Shown here: positions 25,925-34,118 of the stretch, piece by piece | Layout: each line of letters begins with the position of its first letter | Numbering within the stretch: the first letter of the stretch is position 1 | From: a virus | DNA length: 41,470 nt | Virus record (IMG/VR): IMGVR_UViG_3300035182_001336 | Span: 1 to 41,470 of that record | Strand: one strand, 5' to 3' | Position numbers and translations under genes: made by a program | Notes under the pieces: model-generated | The model's input: the letters and a program-made list of their open reading frames with translations, nothing else | Database searches by the model: none | What the model was told of the DNA's origin: nothing

Positions 25925-26523
25925 AGTATAGCCGTTGCTACAATGCTATCATCGATTCAGCTCGACATCGCATTTTAGATGGCTATGCTGAACGTCATCA
26001 TGTGCTTCCCAAATCATTGGGCGGGACTGATGACCAGAGTAATGTGGTTAGCTTAACAACACGTGAGCATTTTATCTGTCACGCCTTGCTTGTGAAGATG
26101 ACCGAAGGGAAGGATAAGTACAAGATGGTACTTGCCTTAGCCAAAATGAAATGCTTTAGCCCTGATCATGAGCGATATGTGAATGCACGGTTATTTGAGT
26201 TTGCTCGACAGCAGCATAGCATAATGCAACGAGATCCGGTGCTTGATGTTGAGCGTCGAAAGAACATTTCTGCTGGTTGGGCAGCAAGGACTAAGAAAAA
26301 GATTCTCTCGGCTGAGCATAAGCGTAAGATCGCTGAAGCTGGTCAAGGTCGGTTACATACCGATGAGTATAAGGCGCATATGTCTCATAGCAAATCCCAA
26401 TACTGGGCCGATAAGAAGGCCTCAGGTGAGTTTTACTCAACACGTGTATGCCCTTGCGGTATAAGCGGTCGAGGCCCTAACATGTCTCGTTATCACTTTG
26501 CAAATTGCAAGGGAGCAAAATAA
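25918..26523 (+). CDS. HNH homing endonuclease, canonical start codon missing
   Basis: About 201 residues if read from the ATA at 25918, as NKYSRCYNAIIDSARHRILD then YAERHHVLPKSLGGTDDQSN (HNH core, about residues 25-45). Homologues of this family usually start with M-N-x-x-Y. The first ordinary start in frame is GTG 26002, but it removes the E-R-H-H of the active site. The C-terminal half has NUMOD3-like repeats (LSAEHKRKIAEAGQGR). The AT-rich DNA is unlike its neighbours. It sits between tape measure and portal, with its stop overlapping the portal ATG. It is a mobile endonuclease, possibly inactive or started at ATA. Confidence 0.7.
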   Translation: MNKYSRCYNAIIDSARHRILDGYAERHHVLPKSLGGTDDQSNVVSLTTREHFICHALLVKMTEGKDKYKMVLALAKMKCFSPDHERYVNARLFEFARQQHSIMQRDPVLDVERRKNISAGWAARTKKKILSAEHKRKIAEAGQGRLHTDEYKAHMSHSKSQYWADKKASGEFYSTRVCPCGISGRGPNMSRYHFANCKGAK

Positions 26524-28199
26524 TGGCTGGTCAATTTGTAGACTTCTGGAGGATTGTCAAGCCCTCCGCACCGAAGACCAGCTACGTTGGTGACCCTGAC
26601 GACTTCAAGCTCTACAGCAACTTCAGCTGGTATAGCAAGGTCATGAAGGGTGCGGGTAGCCGCTTCCAAAAGTACTCGCAGTACAAGAACATGGACGGCG
26701 ACGTGTTCGTCTCTCGCGCGCTTGATCAGATTGCGGCTGAGATGACGAGCGAGGACACAAAGACCAACCTCCCTTTCAAGATTACGTATCAGTCTGAGGC
26801 CAATGAGGAGGTGCCTGAGAACATCGTTGTGACCGTGCGCGCTGCCCTGCGGCACTGGTGTGACATGCAGAACCTGTATAAGCTAAGCTTTGACATCGCT
26901 CGCATGACGGTCAAGTTCGGCGACTGCTTCTTCCGCAAAACCTCTGACTTCAAACTGTGGGAGTATGTTGACCCGTCCGACGTGATCGGCATCCACTTGG
27001 ACAAGGAAACGGGCAAGCCCCAGTTTTACCAAGTGCGTAAGGGCGACAGCTCTGACAAGAACTCCTTCGGTGACGCTGAGATCGTGCCTGCTGCAGGCAT
27101 GGTCCACTTCTCGCTGTCTTCGGGCATCGGCGACAATGGACCGTTCGGCGAGTCCGTCCTCTTTCCGGTCATCAAGGCGTTCCGCCACTTGAGCTTGCTG
27201 CAAGACTCGGTCATCATCTACCGAATCGTGCGAGCCCCTGAACGTCGCGTCTTCTCGATTGACGTGGGCAACATGCCGCCCCAGCGCGCTAAGGCCTACC
27301 TCGAAGCGATCAAAAACGAGATCAAGCAGAAGCGCATGCCTAACGAGTCGGGCGGTCAAGAGAAGATCGACAGCGTCTACAACCCGATGTCCATGGTCGA
27401 AGATTACTTCTTCATGCAAACGGCCGACGGCCGAGGCTCAAAGGTTGACACGCTCTCCGGCGGTGAGAACCTCGGCGAGATCAAGGACCTGAACTACTTC
27501 CAGAACATCTTCCTGCAAGGCCTGCGGATCCCATCGAGCTACATGCGCGGTTCGGATGACAACGGCTCGCAGGTGCAGGACGGTAAGGTCGGCGTCGCCT
27601 ACATGGAGGAGCGCAACTTCTTCAAGTACGTGCAGCGGCTGCAGCGCAACCTATGCCCGTCCTACGACCGCGAGTTCAAGGCTTACCTCAAGTCAGCAGG
27701 CATCCGTGTCGACTCGAACCTGTTCAAGATTGAGCTCACCGACCCGCAAAACTTCGACGTGTACAAGCAGGCCGAAGTCGATGAGAAGTTGATGTCCAAC
27801 TTCAACAATATCAAGGACGTTGAGTTCATCGCCGGGCGCGTTAAGCTGTCGCGCTACCTGGGTTGGTCAGAAGACGAGATCCAAATGAACGAAGAGATTC
27901 TCAAGAAGGAGCTTGGCCTGCCTGCCGATGACATCGACGAGCGCCTGACCATCATCCGCATGATGTACGACAAGAACTGGATCGAGCATCGCCCTGAGCC
28001 GAAGGTTGACGAGTCGTGGGACAACCACGTAGCGGCCTCGAAGCAGCAGGTAGCCCCAGAGGAACAAGAGCCGGCTGAAGACGAAGCCGCGCCGGAGGAG
28101 GAAGCTGAAGAAGGCGGCGAAGAGGAAGCTCCGGATGACGAAGCAGAAGCAGGCGCTGACCTGCCATCCGTCGATGACATGAAGAAGACCTTAGGATGA
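26523..28199 (+). CDS. 20: Portal protein gp20
   Basis: 558 residues (T4 gp20 has 524). The start is ATG 26523, with AGGGAG inside the HNH gene as its ribosome-binding site and a TAATG overlap. The N-terminus (FWRIVKP) and central conserved regions, such as VYNPMSMVEDYFFMQTADGR (about residues 290-309), are typical. It forms the dodecameric vertex through which DNA enters, and with gp22 it initiates prohead assembly. The last ~50 residues are Glu/Asp/Ala-rich, an acidic tail. The stop overlaps an MKL-family start (ATGA). Confidence 0.9.
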   Translation: MAGQFVDFWRIVKPSAPKTSYVGDPDDFKLYSNFSWYSKVMKGAGSRFQKYSQYKNMDGDVFVSRALDQIAAEMTSEDTKTNLPFKITYQSEANEEVPENIVVTVRAALRHWCDMQNLYKLSFDIARMTVKFGDCFFRKTSDFKLWEYVDPSDVIGIHLDKETGKPQFYQVRKGDSSDKNSFGDAEIVPAAGMVHFSLSSGIGDNGPFGESVLFPVIKAFRHLSLLQDSVIIYRIVRAPERRVFSIDVGNMPPQRAKAYLEAIKNEIKQKRMPNESGGQEKIDSVYNPMSMVEDYFFMQTADGRGSKVDTLSGGENLGEIKDLNYFQNIFLQGLRIPSSYMRGSDDNGSQVQDGKVGVAYMEERNFFKYVQRLQRNLCPSYDREFKAYLKSAGIRVDSNLFKIELTDPQNFDVYKQAEVDEKLMSNFNNIKDVEFIAGRVKLSRYLGWSEDEIQMNEEILKKELGLPADDIDERLTIIRMMYDKNWIEHRPEPKVDESWDNHVAASKQQVAPEEQEPAEDEAAPEEEAEEGGEEEAPDDEAEAGADLPSVDDMKKTLG

Positions 28200-28768
28200 A
28201 GCTATCTAACCTGCTCGAAGGAGCTGTCCCCCGGCAACAGCTCTTGAAGTTCCAGCAAGAGTTGGTTGATCAGCTTGATGATGACTTCAACGTGCAGGTT
28301 AGCAGCGACAAGATCCTAATTCGACACCCTTCCCTGAAGCAGCCGATGAAGCTCGACATGAAGGACCCGGAGCATGTCAGATTTTACGCTCAGAAATGCA
28401 GCATTAACCATCCGCTGTTCATTCACGGTGTAGTCGAGATCATCAATGAGCGAATGGCTATTCCTAAGATGAAGGCGTGGCTGCTCGCGCATGGCTTTAA
28501 GCAGCTCACAAATGATGAGAAAGCTGAGCTGTGCGCAAGGCATAACGTGACACTGTATTCAGCTGGCTCGAAGATGGAGAACTTCCATCATGAAGCACAC
28601 GGCAGCGAGCCTCCGATCATCGTGATGCTTGGTTATGACAGCTATAAGAACGTGCATATGAATTACATGCTGTTGCCATTTGATAAGATGCCTCAAAATA
28701 AGTTTCTCCAAGGCCATGACTTTGAGGGCTATGATGACATGGTCAAGAAGCTCGAGAAGATAGTATGA
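28196..28768 (+). CDS. MKL-family putative internal protein, two modules
   Basis: 190 residues, beginning MKLSNLLEGAV. The helix QQLLKFQQELVDQLDDDFNV (residues 14-33) is the family signature. A second unit begins at about residue 90 (MKAWLLAHGFKQLTND). L-L-E at residues 6-8 matches the protease consensus. It is coupled to portal (ATGA) and to the next paralogue (ATGA). Its placement among head genes, before the prohead protease, is the best context evidence that the family has head functions. Confidence 0.75.
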   Translation: MKLSNLLEGAVPRQQLLKFQQELVDQLDDDFNVQVSSDKILIRHPSLKQPMKLDMKDPEHVRFYAQKCSINHPLFIHGVVEIINERMAIPKMKAWLLAHGFKQLTNDEKAELCARHNVTLYSAGSKMENFHHEAHGSEPPIIVMLGYDSYKNVHMNYMLLPFDKMPQNKFLQGHDFEGYDDMVKKLEKIV

Positions 28769-29271
28769 AGCTGACTAACCTGCTTGAGCAAACCGTTACC
28801 TCGAAGGATATGCTCACTGTTCAACAAGCTGTTGTGGATGACTTGCATGATGACAGCTGGGAGATTAGCTTGTCAAAGGGTGCATTGACAATGAAAAAGG
28901 GCGACGTCAAAGTAACATTCAACTTTGAGAGCCGTACTATCACCTCAGCTCAGCCTAAGCTCGTCTACGAGGTTGACTTTGCTGACCATCCCGAAGCGGC
29001 CTTGCTATCAGTGGCTGCCCTACTTGACCTGAAGCATGAGTTGGTTAAAAGCTTAAAAGGCTACAAATACAGCTTCATCATCAATGACGGCGACGGGACG
29101 ATTTTGCTAATCGCTGAGAAGCGCATCCACCCATCGACATTTGAAGTACGCTTTGAGTTTGAGTATGACGGTGAGTGGATAGCTAATCATGCTGATAAGT
29201 CAGGTGACCGAACAGCTAGTTTTACCTCACTTGAAGACACCATGGTGTGGGTCGAAGAGTGGGAAGGATGA
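28765..29271 (+). CDS. MKL-family putative internal protein, two modules
   Basis: 168 residues, beginning MKLTNLLEQTV. The helix MLTVQQAVVDDLHDDSWEIS and strands form one module. A second helix, LLDLKHELVKSLKGYKYSF (about residues 91-109), leads into more strands. L-L-E is at residues 6-8. It overlaps the paralogue upstream (ATGA). No enzyme motif is visible. It is likely an internal head protein, by leader and context (inference). Confidence 0.75.
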   Translation: MKLTNLLEQTVTSKDMLTVQQAVVDDLHDDSWEISLSKGALTMKKGDVKVTFNFESRTITSAQPKLVYEVDFADHPEAALLSVAALLDLKHELVKSLKGYKYSFIINDGDGTILLIAEKRIHPSTFEVRFEFEYDGEWIANHADKSGDRTASFTSLEDTMVWVEEWEG

Positions 29272-29310
29272 AGCTCTTCACGGATTAGCCTTCACTAGCA
29301 TTTTGCTCGG

Positions 29311-29316
29311 TAAATA
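29311..29316 (+). promoter_or_regulatory. Late promoter motif for prohead protease gene
   Basis: GGTAAATAG is 26 bases before ATG 29343; an AAGGGA ribosome-binding site follows. This is a normal spacing, unlike the close motifs elsewhere. Confidence 0.6.
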
Positions 29317-29342
29317 GCACAGTTACTCCCCAAGGGATCCCA

Positions 29343-29978
29343 ATGTCTGACAAGCTCGTTCTCATCGAAAGCATCCACCCGTCGAACGCACGGCTGATTG
29401 TCGAGGAGCATGACTCTACGAAGTCCTCCTACCTCAGCGGCATCTTCATGCAAGCTGACCTCGTCAACGGCAACGGTCGTGTGTACCCGCTGGAGGAGAT
29501 CGCCGCTTCGGTGAACTCGATCAACCAGCGTATCGCTGAAGGCCAGACGGTCTACGGCGAGCTGAACCACCCCGACAACCTGACGATCGACCTCAACAAC
29601 GTGTCGCACATCATCACCGAGATGAAGATGGACGGCGCAAACGCGATCGGCAAGGCACGCATCATCGAAGGTCACCCGAAGGGTCAGATCGTTAAGGCTA
29701 TCTTGAACGCTGGCGGCAAGCTGGGCGTCTCCTCGCGCGGCTCGGGTAACGTGGTCGAAGGCCGCGTGTCAGGCTTCTCGCTAGTAACCGTTGACGTAGT
29801 TGCAACTCCGTCCGCACCGAATGCATTCCCTGGCCATGTCATGGAAGCGCTGACAGAAAATAAGAAGATCATGACCCTCGCTGAAGCGATGGTCCACAGC
29901 AATGACGCCCAGAAGTACTTCGCGAAGGAGCTCGCCTTCTTCTTCGAAAAGCTCACTGGCCAACAGCTCAGGAAGTAA
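29343..29978 (+). CDS. 21: Prohead protease gp21
   Basis: 211 residues, the same size as T4 gp21 (212). YGELNHPDN (about residues 71-79) holds the catalytic His, and LGVSSRGSGNV (about 128-138) the catalytic Ser of the herpesvirus-protease-like family (S80). It cuts scaffold, capsid and internal proteins at (L/I)-x-E during head maturation. It has its own late promoter and an AAGGGA site. Confidence 0.92.
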   Translation: MSDKLVLIESIHPSNARLIVEEHDSTKSSYLSGIFMQADLVNGNGRVYPLEEIAASVNSINQRIAEGQTVYGELNHPDNLTIDLNNVSHIITEMKMDGANAIGKARIIEGHPKGQIVKAILNAGGKLGVSSRGSGNVVEGRVSGFSLVTVDVVATPSAPNAFPGHVMEALTENKKIMTLAEAMVHSNDAQKYFAKELAFFFEKLTGQQLRK

Positions 29979-29980
29979 TC

Positions 29981-30487
29981 ATGGAACTCGAACTTTTGAA
30001 GTCCCTCGTCATCCTCACGGAGTCGAAGGCTAAACCTAAGGTAAAGAAGGAGCCTGAAATTGCTGCAGATGATGCAGCTGTAGCTCCTCCTGAAGGTGAT
30101 ACAAGCCTCGCGCCGAATAAGACAGCGTTCTTCTTCCGTCCGAAGTTTGACATCTACACAAACCTCGAACAAACCGAGAATCAAGACCTTCGTCGCGAGA
30201 CGAAGCGCGTCTACGCAATCTTCGGTCGTGAGCATGAACGTGCTGCCGTCTACGGCGTCACCTCAGGCTCTGAGCGCGAGTTCAAGCGTGCCGCACGTGC
30301 CCTGGGCATCTCAACGGACGGCGAAGTTACCCTGGAGCGTGTCAAGCGTGCAGGCTTCACCCTCACTGGCCGTATCGGCATCAAGCGCTTGATGAAGCGC
30401 GGCGACTTCGTTGTGTCCCTTGTGGGCCCGAATGATGACGCAGCGCCGATCACTTTCTACACGGCAAAGCCGATTGAGGAGCAATAA
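29981..30487 (+). CDS. Head-region protein, possible prohead core component
   Basis: 168 residues. The N-terminus MELELLKSLVILTES contains L-T-E at residues 12-14, which fits the prohead protease consensus. Residues 15-45 are Lys/Pro/Ala-rich, then a folded basic region follows (YAIFGREHERAAVYGVTSGS). It lies between protease and scaffold, where T4 has small core proteins (gp67/gp68), but I see no direct similarity. The two-base gap to gp21 suggests co-translation. Confidence 0.6.
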   Translation: MELELLKSLVILTESKAKPKVKKEPEIAADDAAVAPPEGDTSLAPNKTAFFFRPKFDIYTNLEQTENQDLRRETKRVYAIFGREHERAAVYGVTSGSEREFKRAARALGISTDGEVTLERVKRAGFTLTGRIGIKRLMKRGDFVVSLVGPNDDAAPITFYTAKPIEEQ

Positions 30488-30808
30488 ATGTTGGACGTAA
30501 AACGCACTGGATATGATAACCTCTGGCTCGTAGTTGGCCATGACTGGCAAGCGCGTATGCTCGCCCACGGTTTTGCCGGCGATGCATGGCAAGCTGAAGC
30601 AAAACGCCTGACGGACAACTTCGCCAAGCTGGACAAGAAGGACGTTGTTGAAGTTGCTAAGTGGGAGAACGAAGTCCTCCACGCTTGCGGCATGCATGGC
30701 AAGCCGCTGCCAGCCGTTAAGCAGCCTGAAAAAGTTGTCAAGGCTGTGGCAGTTGAAGAGGTTAAGGCTGAGCCTGTTAAGGCCGCTGAAGCTCCTAAAA
30801 CTGAGTAA
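30488..30808 (+). CDS. Small head-region protein with Lys/Ala/Glu-rich tail
   Basis: 106 residues. It starts right after the stop of the preceding gene, with GGAG inside that gene. It has a compact N-terminal region rich in Trp and His (NLWLVVGHDWQARMLAHGF), and the last ~35 residues are a Lys-Pro-Ala-Val-Glu repeat-like tail. It ends the gp21 transcript before a strong terminator. A prohead core role is possible; no homologue recognised. Confidence 0.6.
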   Translation: MLDVKRTGYDNLWLVVGHDWQARMLAHGFAGDAWQAEAKRLTDNFAKLDKKDVVEVAKWENEVLHACGMHGKPLPAVKQPEKVVKAVAVEEVKAEPVKAAEAPKTE

Positions 30809-30870
30809 CACTGAAGCGGCTTAGCGACAAAAGCTCGCTAAACCAGCCCTTCCAAGAGGGCGCAATCAAG

Positions 30871-30908
30871 GGCCGAAGCATCATAACGGCGATGCTTCGG
30901 CCTTTTTT
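30871..30908 (+). terminator. Strong rho-independent terminator after the protease/core genes
   Basis: Perfect 12-base stem (30871-30882 with 30891-30902) and TTTTTT. A weaker hairpin with TTAGCGA arms lies just before it (about 30820-30837). Confidence 0.85.
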
Positions 30909-30943
30909 ATCATCAAAAAGTAGCATATTTTTCAGAATGCTAG

Positions 30944-30949
30944 TAAATA
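30944..30949 (+). promoter_or_regulatory. Late promoter motif for scaffold and capsid
   Basis: AGTAAATAT follows the terminator and is 51 bases before the scaffold ATG. Confidence 0.6.
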
Positions 30950-31000
30950 TCCTCTGTCAAAGATTGATTTGACAGCAACTCTAAACCGGAGACAACACGA

Positions 31001-31909
31001 ATGGATGAAATCCTCAAAAAGCTGCTTGAGTCAGACTTGCTGAGCGAAGAAACCAAGGCCACGTTGGCGGAGCAGTTCAAGACTGCCACCGACACTTTCC
31101 TGGCCGAGGAACGCGCCAAGCTCGAGACTGAAGTCAACGCACGCCTGACGGAGGAGTTTGTCAAGGCCCGTGAAGAACTCGTTGAAAGCCTGAACATTAA
31201 GCTCGACGAAACCATCAAGGGCGAATTTGACGAACTCAAGGGCGACATCGAACAGTTCCGTGACCTCGAAGTTGAGTTTGCCGAAAAGCTCGTTGAAGAG
31301 AAGGAACAGCTTGCTGTCCGCTTCGGCGAAGAGATGGAGATGCTTGTTGACAAGCTCGACCTCTTCCTCGAGTCCCGCGTTGACGCGGAGTTCGAAGAGC
31401 TCAAGGAAGACATCGCTGAGGTCAAGAAGCTCGAACTCGGTCGCAAGATCGTTGAAGCGTTCGGCGTTGAGTACAAGAAGATCTTCAAGGAAGACACTTC
31501 GAAGACTGAACGTGAACTCACTGAAGCACAAGACAAGCTTGCAGACGCTACCAAGCGCCTGGCTGACATCGAACGCCAACGCGTCGCTGAAGCCCGCCAA
31601 AGCAAGCTGGACGAGCTGCTCACTCCGCTGACGGGTTCCACCCGCGAGCAGATGAAGCTCATCCTCAACAATGTATCCACTGAGAAGCTGGACGAAGCGT
31701 ACAAGGTTTACCTCGCACGCGTTCTGAAGGAATCGACTGTGGCTACCCCGGTGACTGCAAAGCCGGAAGCTGTTGTACAACTGACCGAAAGCAAGGTTGT
31801 CACCGGTAACGAAGGCGAAACTGAACAAGTTCAGAAAGTCGATGCAATCACAGACCCAACCGCCGCAGCTTGGCTTTCGCGTCAGCGTAAGCTTGCTGGC
31901 ATGGCATAA
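31001..31909 (+). CDS. 22: Prohead core scaffold protein gp22
   Basis: 302 residues, almost all charged helix, Glu- and Lys-rich, and probably coiled coil from residue 10 to 215. The location just before gp23 and the composition identify the scaffold. Several (L/I)-x-E triplets such as LLES (residues 8-11) and LTES could be protease sites, since the core is destroyed at maturation. A GGAG site precedes ATG 31001. Confidence 0.85.
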   Translation: MDEILKKLLESDLLSEETKATLAEQFKTATDTFLAEERAKLETEVNARLTEEFVKAREELVESLNIKLDETIKGEFDELKGDIEQFRDLEVEFAEKLVEEKEQLAVRFGEEMEMLVDKLDLFLESRVDAEFEELKEDIAEVKKLELGRKIVEAFGVEYKKIFKEDTSKTERELTEAQDKLADATKRLADIERQRVAEARQSKLDELLTPLTGSTREQMKLILNNVSTEKLDEAYKVYLARVLKESTVATPVTAKPEAVVQLTESKVVTGNEGETEQVQKVDAITDPTAAAWLSRQRKLAGMA

Positions 31910-31932
31910 CCCTACTCCCTGGAGACACTCAA

Positions 31933-33288
31933 ATGCAATTTCTGAAAGAAGCAAAGGTTTGGGGCGAAGCCAAGTCCGCTCTGCTCGAAAACCTTGACCC
32001 GACCAAGACGCGTATCGTCGACCTCGCGCTGGAAAACCAGCGCAAGTACCTCCTGGAAACTGCTGGCGCTGACGTCGTTTCGACCGGCAACGTCGCTAAC
32101 TTCCAGAAGATCATGATGCCTATGATCCGCCGGATCATCCCTGGCACCATCGGTACCGAAATCGTTGGCGTTCAACCGCTGACTGGCCCAACCGGTCTGA
32201 TCTTCTCCATGCGCTACGTTTACAAGAACGCAGCAACCACGGCTGAAACCACGGCTGGCGACATCGCAGTTGATGACGAAGCTTTCGGCAATACGTCTGC
32301 TTCGGCACCGTACGCTGGCAAGATGCGTCGCTTCTACTCCGGTGGCGTGACTCCTGGTGCTTCGGGCGGCCTGTACAACGCTTCTGGCGTTGCAAACGGC
32401 GGCGCGTTCACACCGGCTGGCGCGTTCTCGCTGTCTAGCTCCCCACTGTCTGGCAACGCCGGCGATGTCATCGACATGGAAGCCTTCCCAGGCCGTTCCA
32501 TGGGCATCCAAGTGCTGCGTCAGGCTGTTGAAGCCAAGACCCGCAAGCTGCAAGCTAAGTGGTCGATCGAAGCTATGCAGGACCTGTCCTCGCAGCACGG
32601 TCTCGACCTCGAAGCTGAGATCACGCAGGCTCTGTCTGCCGAAATCGTGCACGAAATCGATAACGAAATCGTTACCGACCTGATCCGTCTGGCTGGTACG
32701 ACTGAGCTGTTCGATATGGCTGGTTCCTTCACGGGCACCCCGCACTACATCGGTGACCGCCACGCTGTTCTCGGCGTGCTGATCAACAAGGTGGCAAACG
32801 ACATCGGCGCTAAGACACGTCGCGGCATGGCGAACTTCGCTGTGGTCAACCCGCAAATCGTGTCGGTGCTGCAGTCCGCTGCAAAGTCCGTCTTCGCACC
32901 TGCCGTTTCTGGCTCGTTCGAAGGTCCGAACAACACCAAGCTGGTTGGTACACTGAACGGCGCGATCAAGGTTTACTCCTTCCTGTTCGATGCATCGTTC
33001 GGTACTGTGGCAGCTGCTTCGGCAGTCCCAGGTGGCGCAGGCGCTTCGTCGCAGATCGTTCTGATCGGCTACAAGGGCGGCAACGGCGAAACGGACGCAG
33101 GTTACTTCTACTGCCCGTACATCCCGCTGATGACCAGCAACACCGTTGTGGATCCACAGACCTACAACAACCAAATCGCGGTCATGACCCGCTACGGCAA
33201 GGCAACGTTCACTTCGAGCGCTTCCTCCCTGGCGAACTCGGCCGACTACTACGGCAAGATCGTCGTCAACAACCTCACGTTCCTGTAA
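31933..33288 (+). CDS. 23: Major capsid protein gp23
   Basis: 451 residues (T4 gp23 has 521). FQKIMMPMIRRIIPGTIGTE (about residues 57-76) and VQPLTGPTGLIFSMRYVY (about 79-96) are gp23 hallmarks, and the HK97-like fold follows. KYLLETAGAD at residues 39-48 provides an L-L-E that is probably cut after Glu42 by gp21, as T4 gp23 is cut after Glu65. The gene has a GGAG site and follows the scaffold by 23 bases. Confidence 0.95.
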   Translation: MQFLKEAKVWGEAKSALLENLDPTKTRIVDLALENQRKYLLETAGADVVSTGNVANFQKIMMPMIRRIIPGTIGTEIVGVQPLTGPTGLIFSMRYVYKNAATTAETTAGDIAVDDEAFGNTSASAPYAGKMRRFYSGGVTPGASGGLYNASGVANGGAFTPAGAFSLSSSPLSGNAGDVIDMEAFPGRSMGIQVLRQAVEAKTRKLQAKWSIEAMQDLSSQHGLDLEAEITQALSAEIVHEIDNEIVTDLIRLAGTTELFDMAGSFTGTPHYIGDRHAVLGVLINKVANDIGAKTRRGMANFAVVNPQIVSVLQSAAKSVFAPAVSGSFEGPNNTKLVGTLNGAIKVYSFLFDASFGTVAAASAVPGGAGASSQIVLIGYKGGNGETDAGYFYCPYIPLMTSNTVVDPQTYNNQIAVMTRYGKATFTSSASSLANSADYYGKIVVNNLTFL

Positions 33289-33337
33289 TCCAGGAAGCCG
33301 TCGCAAGGCGGTGTTGTTTACGGCTCAAGCCAACTCA

Positions 33338-33360
33338 GGCCACCCGCGGGTGGCCTTTTT
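33338..33360 (+). terminator. Rho-independent terminator after major capsid gene
   Basis: Palindrome GGCCACCCGCGGGTGGCC with TTTTT, 50 bases after the gp23 stop. Confidence 0.9.
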
Positions 33361-33414
33361 CTTGCTTGAAGTTTTCTACTCATGGAAAATGTAAGCTGCG
33401 AAAGGCTGTGTTTT

Positions 33415-33440
33415 AAGATCCGCCTCTCATAACGGATCTT
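33415..33440 (+). promoter_or_regulatory. Hairpin overlapping the probable ribosome-binding site
   Basis: AAGATCCG/CGGATCTT (8 pairs, 10-base loop) ends 4 bases before ATG 33445. The only GGA near the start is inside the 3' arm, so the stem could mask it. Confidence 0.45.
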
Positions 33441-33444
33441 CGTC

Positions 33445-33699
33445 ATGGCATTCAATAAGTTAGCAGCCTTCAAGAAGCCTAAGGCGTTAAAGTCAGCTGA
33501 TGTTGAGTATGAAAGGAACAACATCTTCAAGATGGTTAGTCTCCTGACACCTAAGCCTCCTAAGCCGACATTTAAGCGTTGGGAAGATCCGCTTCACAAG
33601 CTTGCCATCACAGCTGCTCCTCCTTCTGCTTGGCAAGAAGCCGAGTATAAAGATCGGCAAGATCGGCAAGTTCGGGCGATTGAAGACGCGCTTAGCTAG
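33445..33699 (+). CDS. Small basic hypothetical protein
   Basis: 84 residues, Lys-rich (AFNKLAAFKKPKALKSADVE), without a known domain. ATG 33445 lies just after the hairpin described at 33415-33440, and there is no free Shine-Dalgarno sequence. Its stop is TAG. It stands between the capsid terminator and a small FQQ-family relative. Confidence 0.55.
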   Translation: MAFNKLAAFKKPKALKSADVEYERNNIFKMVSLLTPKPPKPTFKRWEDPLHKLAITAAPPSAWQEAEYKDRQDRQVRAIEDALS

Positions 33700-33734
33700 T
33701 TTACATGCATCGGCGGACTGAATAAAATCCGTAC

Positions 33735-34118
33735 ATGGCGCACGCTAGCATCCCATTCTTCCTCAAGCTGCAAGCTGCGCTCATCGACAACATCGATGAT
33801 TGCAAGACTAGGCTTAAACGGGAACAGGATGAGCCTTGCCTCATCTATCATGACCCGGCCCTCGGCCGCTTGTACTTTAGGCATATCGGAAAGTCCATCA
33901 CTGTTAGCATAGGCCGAGACGGCAACCGCGAACGTGTGACCAGGCTGCCCAGCCCGATCTCAGCAGCAATTGGGTCAGAGCTGTTTGAGGAGAACATGAG
34001 CTCGATCGGCATTGCGGTGACCCACATTGTCTATCGTCGTGCCCGCGCTCGGGACACGTTGGATAACACCAATACCTATAGCGAACTGGTCTTCGATAAG
34101 TTCTATGCTGTCGTATAA
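33735..34118 (+). CDS. FQQ-family relative without MKL leader
   Basis: 127 residues. The N-terminal helix PFFLKLQAALIDNIDDCKTR (residues 7-26) is the family signature, but the leader MAHASI differs and has no L-L-E. Strand-rich sequence follows. The last 14 bases overlap the next small gene. Function unknown; it may be a relative that is not processed. Confidence 0.55.
   Translation: MAHASIPFFLKLQAALIDNIDDCKTRLKREQDEPCLIYHDPALGRLYFRHIGKSITVSIGRDGNRERVTRLPSPISAAIGSELFEENMSSIGIAVTHIVYRRARARDTLDNTNTYSELVFDKFYAVV

Noticed and set aside
31912-33306. Long antisense open frame of 464 codons on the minus strand
   Set aside because: It is a shadow of the major capsid gene, caused by codon bias; the plus-strand protein is unmistakably gp23.
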